A stretch of DNA of 64,000 nucleotides from positions 86,199 through 150,198 of the forward strand of contig NC_052621.1 of the NCBI RefSeq assembly GCF_016545825.1, read 5' to 3'. Source of the DNA: Eucalyptus grandis. Taxonomy: Eukaryota > Streptophyta > Magnoliopsida > Myrtales > Myrtaceae. Below are positions 55,501-64,000 of the stretch, in pieces. A model generated the notes under the pieces. It saw only the letters and a list, made by a program, of their open reading frames with translations, was not told the origin of the DNA and searched no databases. Position numbers and translations under genes: made by a program. The stretch's first letter is position 1; each line of letters starts with the position of its first letter.

Positions 55501-58500
55501 GAACACGAAGACTCCACAGAGAAAATTCCCTGTTTTTCCATAGAAAATTCCCTTTCCGGCCATTTTTTGGCTGAAAAAGCCCGACATTTGGAAATCTGTT
55601 GGGAAACATGGCTTCCAAAAGCATTAGATCAGTCCGACCCATCATTTTGGACATCACAGCACCTTGAATGCCCGGCGAAACAAGAACACGAAGACTCTAC
55701 TAAGAAAATTCCCTGTTTTCCATCGAAAATTCCCTTTCCGACCATTTTTTAGCTGAAAAAGCCCAAGTTGAAACTCTCTTGGGAAACATGGCTTCCAAAA
55801 GCATTAGATCAGTCCGTCCCATCATTTTGGACATCACAGAACCCTGAAGGCCCTGGCGAAACAAGAAACGAAGACTCCACAGAGAAAATTCCCATTTTTT
55901 ACATAGAAAATTCCCTTTCGGGCCATTTTTTGGCTGAAAAAGCCCGACAGTTGGAAATCTGTTGGGAAACATGGCTTCCAAAAGCATTAGATCAGTCCGT
56001 CCCATCATTTTGGACATCACAGCACCCTGAACGCCCGGCGAAACAAGAACACGAAGACTCCACAGAGAAAATTCCCTGTTTTTCCATCGAAAATTCCCTT
56101 TTTGACCTTTTTTTGGCTAAAAAGCCCGACAGTTGGAACTCTCTTGGGAAGGCAAAAGCATTAGATCAGTTCATCCGATCATTTTGGACAACACAGCACC
56201 CTGAACACCCAGCGAAACAAGAACACGAAGACTCCACGGTGAAAATTCCTTGTTTTTCCATAGAAAATTCCCTTTATGGCCATTTTTTGGTTGAAAAAGA
56301 GCGACAGTTGGAAATCTATTGGGAAACATGGCCTCCAAAAGCATTAGATCAATCCATCCCATCATTTTGGACATCACAGCACCCCGAACGCCCGGTGAAA
56401 AAAGAACACAAAGACTCCCATAGAGAAAATTCCCTATTTTTTCATAGAAAATTCCCTTTCCGGCCATTTTTTGGTTGAAAAACCCCACTGTTCGAAATCT
56501 GTTGGGAAACATGGCTTCCAAAAGCATTAGATCAGTCCGTCACATAATTTTTGACATCACAGCACCCTCAACGCTCGGCGAAACAAGATCAAGATGACTC
56601 CACAGAGAAAATTCCCTGTTTTTCCATAGAAAATTCCCTTTCCGGCCATTTTTTGCTGAAAAAGCCCGACAGTTGAAAATCTGTTCAGAAGCATCGCTTC
56701 CAAAAGCATTAGATCAGTCCGTCCGATCATTTTGGACATCACATAGCGCCCTGAACGCCCGGCGAAACAAGAACACGAAGACTCCATAGAGAAAATTTCC
56801 TGTTTTTCAATAGAAAATTCTCTTTCCGGCCATTTTTTGGTGAAAAAGCCCCACAGTTGGAAATCTGTTGGGAAACATGGCTTCCAAAAGCATTAGATCA
56901 GTCCGTCCCATCATTTTGGACATCACAGCACCCTGAACGCCCGGCGAAACAAGAACACAAAGACTCCACAAAGAAAATTCCCTGTTTTTCCATAGAAAAT
57001 TCCCTTTCTGGCCATTTTTTGGCTAAAAAAGCCCGAGTTGGAAATCTGTTGGAAACATGGCTTCCAAAAGCATTAGATCAGTCCGTCCCATCATTTTGGA
57101 CATCACATCACCCGAAAGGCCGGCGAAAAAAAGACACGAAGACTCCTTAGAGAAAATTCCCTGTTTTTCCATAGAAAAGTCCCTTTCAGGCCATTTTGTG
57201 GCTGAAAAATGCCCGACAGTTGGAAATCTGTTGGGAAACATGGCTTCCAAAAGCATTAGATCAGTCCGTCCCATCATTTTAGACATCACAGCACCTGAAC
57301 GCCCGGCAAAACAAGAACACGAGTACTCCACCGAGAAAATTCCCTGTTTTTCCATAGAAAATTCCCTTTCCGGCCATTTTTTGGCTGAAAAAGCTCGACA
57401 GTTGGAAATCTGTTGGGAAACATGGCTTCCAAAAGCATTAGATCAGTCTATCCATCATTTTGGACATCACAACACCCTGAACGCCCGGCGAAACAAGAAC
57501 ACGAAGACTCCATAGACAAAATTCCCTATTTTTCCATAGCAAATTTCCTTTCCGGCCATTTTTTGGTTGAAAAAGCCCCACTGTTGGAAATATATTGGGA
57601 AACATGGCCTCCAAAAGCATTAGATCAGTCCGTCACATCATTTTGGACATTACAGCACCCTGAACGCTTGGCGAAACAAGAACAAGATAACTCCACAGAG
57701 AAAATTCCCTATTTTTCCACAGAAAATTCCCTTTCCGGCCTTTTTTTTTTGCTGAAAGGCCCGAGCGTTGAAATCTATTGGGAAACATGGCTTCCAAAAG
57801 CATTAGATCAGTCTGTCCAATCATTTTGGACATTAGAGCACCCTGATTGCCCGGCAAAACAAGAACACGAGCACTCCACAAAAAAAACTCCCTGTTTTTC
57901 CATACAAAATTCCATTTTCCGGCCATTTTTTGGCTAAAAAGTCCGACAGTTGGAAATATGCTGGGAAGCATGGCTTCCAAAAGCATGAGATCAGTCCGTC
58001 CGAACATTTTGGACAACACGGCACCCTGAACGCCGGGAGAAACAAGAACACGAAGACTCCACAAAGAAAATTCCCTGTTTTTCCATCGAAAATTCCCTTT
58101 CCGGCCATTTTTTGGCTGAAAATGCCCGACATTTGGAAATATGTTGGGAAATGGCTTCAAAAAGCATTAGATCTGTCCGACCCATCATTTTGGAAATCAT
58201 AGCACCCGAAGGCCAAATGAAACAAGAACACGAAGACTCCACTAGAGAAAATTCCCTGTTTTTCAATAGAAAATTCCCTTTCCAGCCATTTTTTGGCTGA
58301 AAAACCCCGACAGTTGGAAATCTATTGGGAAACATGGCTTCCAAAAGCTTTAGTTCAGTCCGACCCATCATTACGGACATCACAGCACCCTGAAGGCCCG
58401 GCGAAACAAGAGAACGAAGATTCCACAGAGAAAATTCCCTGTTTTTCCATAGAAAATTCCATTTCCGACCATTTTTTGGTTGAAAAACCCCGATAGTTGG

Positions 58501-61500
58501 AAATCTGTTGGGAAACATGGCTTCCAAAAGCATTAGATCAGTCCGCCCATAATTTTGGACAACACAACACCCTGAACGCCCAGCGAAACAACAACACGAA
58601 GACTCCACAGAGAAAATTCCTTGTTTTTCCATAGAAAATTCCCTTTCCGCCCATTTTTTGGTTGAAAAGCCCAACAGTTGGAAATGTGTTGGGAAACATG
58701 GCCTCCAAAAGCATTAGATAAGTCCGTCCCATCATTTTGGATATCATAGCACCCTGAACGCCCAGCGAAACAAGAACACGAACACTCCATAGTGAAAATT
58801 CCCTGCTTTTCCATAGAAAATTCCCTTTCCAGCCATTTTTTGGTTGAAAAGCCCCACTGTTGGAAATCTGTTGGGAAATATGGCTTCCAAAAGCATTAGA
58901 TCAGTCCGTCACATCATTTTGGACATCACAGCACCACGAAGGCCGGCGAAACAAGAACAAGATGACTCCACAGAGAAAATTCCTTGTTTTTCCATTGAAA
59001 ATTTCCTTTCCGGCCTTTTTCCTTAAAAGGCCCGACAGATCAAAATTTGTTCAGAAGGATGGCTTCCAAAAGCATTAGATCAGTCCATCCAATCATTTTG
59101 GACATCACGAAACAAGAACACCTTGAAGAAAATTCCCTGTTTTCCACTAAACGCCCGGCAAAACAAGAACACGAAGACTCCACAGAGAAAATTCAATGTT
59201 TTTCCATAGAAAATTCCCTTTCTGGCCATTTTTAGGCTGTAAAAGCCCGAGAGTTGTAAATATGTTGGGAAACATGGCTTCCAAAAGCATTAGATCAGTC
59301 CGTCCCATCATTTAGGACATCACAGCACCCTGAACGCCCGGCAAAAGAAGAACATAAAGACTCCACAGAGAAAATTCCCTGTTTTTCCAGAGAAAATTCC
59401 CTTTCCGGCAATTTTTTGGCTGAAAATGCCCGACAGCTTGAAATATCTGGGAAACATGGCTTCCAAAAGCATTAGATCAGTCTATCCCATCATTTTGGAC
59501 ATCACAGCACCCTGAAGGCCAAATGAAACAAGAAACGAAGATTCCACAGAGAAAATTCCTTGTTTTTCCATAGAAAATTCCTTTCCGGCCATTTTTTGGC
59601 TAAAAAAAAGCCCCGACGGTTGGAAATCTGTTGGGAAACATGGCTTCCAAAAGCATTACATCAGTCCGTCACATCATTTTGGACATCACAGCATCCTGAA
59701 CGCCCGACGAAACAAGAACAACATGACTCCATCGAGAAAATTCCCTGTTTTTGCATAGAAAATTCCCTTTCCGGCCATTTTTTGGCTGAAAAAGCCCGAC
59801 AGTTGGAAATCTGTTGGGAAACATGGCTTCCAAAAGCATTAGATCAGTCCGTCCCATCATTTTGGACATCACAGCACCCTGAACGCCCGACGAAACAAGA
59901 ACACGAAGACTCCACAGAGAAAATTCCCTGTTTTTCCATAGAAAATTCCATTTCCGGCCATTTTTTGGTTGAAAAAACCCAACAATTGGAAATCTGTTGG
60001 GAAACATGGCCTCCAAAAGCATTAGATCAGTCCGTCCCCTCATTTTTGATATCACAGCACCCTGAACGCCCGGCGAAACAAGAACACGAAGACTCCATTG
60101 AGAAAATTCCCTGTTTTTCCATAGAAAATTCCCTTTCCGGCCATTTTTTGGCTGAAAAAGCCCTACAGTTGGAAATTTGTTAGGAAACATGGCTTCCAAA
60201 AGCATTAGATCAGTCCGACACATCATTTTGGACTTCACAGAACCTTGAACGCCCGGTGAAACAAGAACAAGATGACTCCACAGAGAAAATTCCCTGTTTT
60301 TCCATAGAAAATTCCATTTCCGGCCATTTACTTGCTGAAAGGGCCCGACAGTTGAAAATCTATTTGGAAGCATGGCTTCCAAAAGCATTATATCAGTCCG
60401 TCCCATCATTTTGGACATCACAGCACCCTGAATGCCCGGCGAAACAAGAACACGAAGACTCCACAGAGAAAATTCCCTGTTTTTCCATAGAAAATTCCCT
60501 TTCCGGCCATTTTTTTTCGACAGTTGGAAATCTGTTGGGAAACATGGCTTCCAAAAGCATTAGATCAGTCCGTCCCATCATTTTGGACATCACAACATGT
60601 TGAACGCCCCAAAACAAGACACGAAAGACTCCACAGAGAAAATTCCTTGTTTTTTCCATAGAAAATTCCCTTTCCGGCCATTTTTTTTGCTGAGAAAGCC
60701 CGACTGTTGGAAATCTATTGGGAAACATGGCATCCGAAAGCATTAGATCAGTCCGACCCATCATTTTGGATATCACATCTCCCTGAAAGCCCGACGAAAC
60801 AAGAACACGAACACTCCACAGAGAATATTCACTATTTTTCCATAGAAAATTCCCTTTTCGACCATTTTTTGGCTGAAAAAGCCCGACAGTTGGAAATCTG
60901 TTGGGTAACATGGATTCCAAAAGCATTAGATCATTCTGACCTATCATTTTTCACATCACAGCACCTTGAACACCTAGCAAAACAAGAGAACGAAGACTTC
61001 ACAAAGAAAATTCCCTGTTTTTCCATAGAAAATTCCTTTTCCAGCCATTTTTTCGCTGAAAAACCTTGACAATTGGAAATCTATTGGGAAACATGGCTTC
61101 CAAAAGCATTAGATTAGTCCGACCCATCATTTTGGACATCACAGCCCCCTAAATGCCCGGGGAAACAAGAACACGAAGACTCCACAGAGAAAATTCTATG
61201 TTTTTTCTATAGAAAATTCCCTTTCTGGCCATTTTTTTGTTGAAAAAAACGATAGTTGGAAATCAATTGGTAAACATAGCTTCCAAAACATTAGATCTAT
61301 CCGTCCCATCATTTTAGACATCACAGCACCATGAACGCCCGGTGAAACAACAACACGAAGACACCACAAAGAAAATTCCCTATTTTTCCATAGAAAATTC
61401 CCTTCCCGGTCATTTTTTGTCTGAAAAAGCCCGATAGTTGGAAATCTATTCGGAAACATGGCTTCCAAAAGCATTAGATCAGTCCGACCCATCATTTTGG

Positions 61501-64000
61501 ACATCAGACCCCCCTGAACGCCTGACGAAACAAGAGTACGAAGACTCCACAGAGAAAATTCCTTGTTTTTCATAGAAAATTCCATTTCCGGCCATTTTTG
61601 GCTGAAAAAGCCCAAAACAGTTGGAAATATGTTGGGAAACATGGCTTCCAAAACATTAGATCAGTCCGACCCATCATTTTGGACATCACAGCACCCTGAA
61701 CGCCCCGCGAAACAAGAACATGAAGACTCCACAGAGAAAATTCCCTTTCCGGCCATTTTTTGGCTGAAAACGCCCGACAGTTTGAAATCTGTTGGGAAAC
61801 ATGGCTTCCAAAAGCATTAGATCATTCCATCCCACCATTTTGGACATCACAGCACCCTGAAGGCCCAGCAAAACAAGAGAACGAAGACTCCACAAAGAAA
61901 ATTCCCTGTTTTTCCATAGAAAATTCCATTTCCTACCATTTTTTGGCTTAAAAAGCCCGACAGTTGGAAATCTATTGGGAAACATGGCTTCCAAAAGCGT
62001 TAGATCATTCCAACCCATCATTTTGGACATCACAGCACCCTGAACACCCGGCGAAACAAAAGAACGAAGACTCCACAGAGAAAATTCCCTGTTTTTCCAT
62101 AAAAAATTCCCTTTCCGGCCATTTTTTGGCTGAAAAAGCCCGACAGTTGGAAATCTGTTGGGAAACATGGCTTCCAAAAGCATTAGATCAGTCCGACCCA
62201 TCATTTTGGACATCACAGCACCCTGAATGCCCGCAAAACAAGAACATAAAGACTCCACAGAGAAAATTCCCTATTTTTCCATAGAAAATTCCATTTCCGG
62301 CCATTCTTTCGCTGAAAAGCCCCCACGGTTGGAAATCTGTTGGGAAACATGGCTTCCAAAAACTTTAGATCAGTCTAACCCATCATTTTGGACATAATAA
62401 CATCCTGAATGCCCGGCGAAAATAGAACACGAAGACTCCACAGAGAAAATTCCCTGTTTTTCCATAGAAAATTCCCTTTCCGGCCATTTTTTGGCTGACA
62501 AACCCCGACAGTTGGAAATCTTTTGGGAAACATGGCTTCCGAAAGCATTAGTTCGGTCCCACCCATCATTTTGGACATCACAGCACCCTGAAGGCCCGGC
62601 GAAACAAGAGAACGAAGACTCCATAGAGAAAATTCCCTGTTTTTCCATAGAAAATTCCATTTCCGGCAATTTTTTGGCTTAAAAAGCCCGACAGTTGGAA
62701 AACTGTTGGGAAACATAGCTTCCAAAAGCATTAGATCTGTCTGTCCCATCATTTTGGACATCACAGCACCCTGAAGGCCCAGTGAAACAAGAGAACAAAG
62801 ACTCCACAGAGAAAATTCCCTGTTTTTCCATAGAAAATTCCATTTCCGGCAATTTTTTGGCTTAAAAAGCCCGACGGTTGGAAATCTGGTTGGAAACATA
62901 GCTTCCAAAAGCATTAGATTTGTCCGTCCCATCATTTTGGACATCACAGCACCCTGAAGGCCTGGCGAAACATGAAGACTCCACAGAGAAAGTTCCCTGT
63001 TTTTCCATTGAAAATTCCTTTTCCGGCCATGTTTTGGCTGAAAAAGCCCGACTGTTGGAAATCTGTTGGGAAACATGGCTTCTGAAAGCATTAGATCATT
63101 CTCACCTATCATTTTGCACATCACAGCACCCTGAACGCCCGGCGAAATATGAAAATGAAGACTCCACAGAGAAAATTCCCTGTTTTTCCATAGAAAATTC
63201 CCTTTCCGGCCATTTTAAGCTAAAAAGCCCCAACAATTGGAAATCTGTGAGGAAACATGGCTTCCAAAAGCATTAGATCAGTCTGTCCCATCATTTTGGA
63301 CATCACAGCACCCTGAAGGCCCGGCGAAACAAGAACATGAAGACTCCACAGAGAAAATTCCTTGTTTTTCCATAGAAAATTCCCTTTCCGACCATTTTTT
63401 AGATGAAAAAACCCAACAGTTAAAAATCTGTTGGGAAACATGGCTGCCAAAAGCATTAGATCAGTCCGACCCATCATCTTAGACTTCACAATTAATGCCC
63501 AAAACAAGAACACGAAGACTCCATAGAGAAAATTCCATGTTTTTCCATAGAAAATTCCATTTCCGGCCATTTTTTCGATAAAAAGCCCCCACAGTTGGAA
63601 ATCTGTTGGGAAACATTGCTTCCAAAAACATTAGATCAGTCCGACCCATCATTTTGGACATCACAGCATCCTAAATGCCCAGTGAAAATAGAACACGAAG
63701 ACTCCACAGAGAAAATTTCCTGTTTTACAAACGAAAATACCCTTTCCGGCCATTTTTTGGCTGAAAAAGCCCGACAGTTGGAAATCTATTGGGAAACATG
63801 GCTTCCAAAAGCATTAGATCGATCCAACTCATCATTTTGGACATCACAGCACCCTGAAAGCCCAGCAAAACAAGAGAACGAAGACTCCACAAAGAAAATT
63901 CCCTGTTTTTCCATAGAAAATCCCATTTCCAGCCATTTTTTGGCTTAAAAAGCCCGACAATTGGAAATCTGTTGGGAAACATGGCTTCCGAAAGCGTTAG
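52570..64000 (-). repeat. satellite B, subfamily B2, main block
   Basis: About 62 monomers of 183 bp run to the window edge, so the array continues beyond it. The consensus monomer contains ATAGAAAATTCCCTTTCCGG, CCATTTTTTGGCTGAAAAAG, CCCGACAGTTGGAAATCTG, TTGGGAAACATGGCTTCC, AAAAGCATTAGATCAGTCCG and CACCCTGAACGCCCGGCG. Because 183 is 61 codons and the monomer is open in one frame on each strand, open frames of 60-250 codons run through many monomers; none is called as a gene. Local deviations include deletions near 53978, 56148 and 60515 and a scrambled stretch near 59108-59165. Confidence 0.96.

Noticed and set aside
59669..60421. Open frame of 250 codons on minus, and many similar ones between 46 and 64 kb
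   Set aside because: They follow the 61-codon satellite monomer on both strands, begin and end at random monomer indels and match no protein family.

Overview
The window is the left end of a plant chromosome. It opens with about 2.5 kb of Arabidopsis-type telomere repeat (CCCTAAA on the + strand, so the G-rich strand runs out to the end). It continues into a subtelomere made almost wholly of retrotransposon wreckage, one receptor-kinase gene and several large tandem arrays. The telomere motif, the Ogre/Tat, Tekay and SIRE-like LTR elements and the MIK2-type LRR receptor kinase point to an angiosperm, most likely a eudicot. I cannot name the species from the sequence alone.

Layout. (1) 1-2540: telomere, canonical to about 1651, then mixed with CCTCAA/CCCTCAA variants. 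(2) About 2541-11180: the 5' part of a decayed Ogre/Tat-type Ty3 element on the + strand, with a putative LTR, a tRNA-Arg-type primer site, an extra ORF1 of the DUF7745 kind and a broken gag. A 3.1 kb Tekay-like solo LTR (5729-8830, duplication CCTAC) splits ORF1. (3) 11181-18582: a minus-strand Tekay chromovirus inserted in the gag. Its 3' LTR, polypurine tract, chromodomain, integrase, RNase H, RT and protease remnants are present, while the gag end and the 5' LTR are lost. A 936 bp copia-type solo LTR (11525-12460, duplication CTATG) sits inside its LTR. (4) 18583-19778: a GC-rich foldback-like element with long inverted arms and a truncated left side. (5) 20085-22191, minus: a two-exon LRR receptor-like kinase of the MIK2 type with a short ectodomain and an HCD (non-RD) catalytic loop. 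It is the only gene in the window that looks intact.

(6) 23274-37520: about 17 copies of an 855 bp repeat. From 26728 it is organised as a three-unit higher-order repeat of about 2.5 kb. (7) 37521-40192: direct repeats of about 1.06 kb, each carrying the 3' end of the receptor-kinase second exon plus its downstream flank, fused to about 275 bp of the 855 bp repeat. (8) 40193-46187: an AT-rich satellite (A) with a period of about 177 bp. (9) 46188-64000: a 183 bp satellite (B), interrupted at 50221-52569 by a foreign LTR-like segment. Satellites A and B are the same family in opposite orientation; the flip lies at about 46172-46200.

Apart from the receptor kinase, which probably acts at the plasma membrane in peptide or damage perception, I see no working gene. 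Most long open frames in 40-64 kb result from the satellite monomer being 61 codons long and open on both strands. No tRNA, rRNA or CRISPR was seen.
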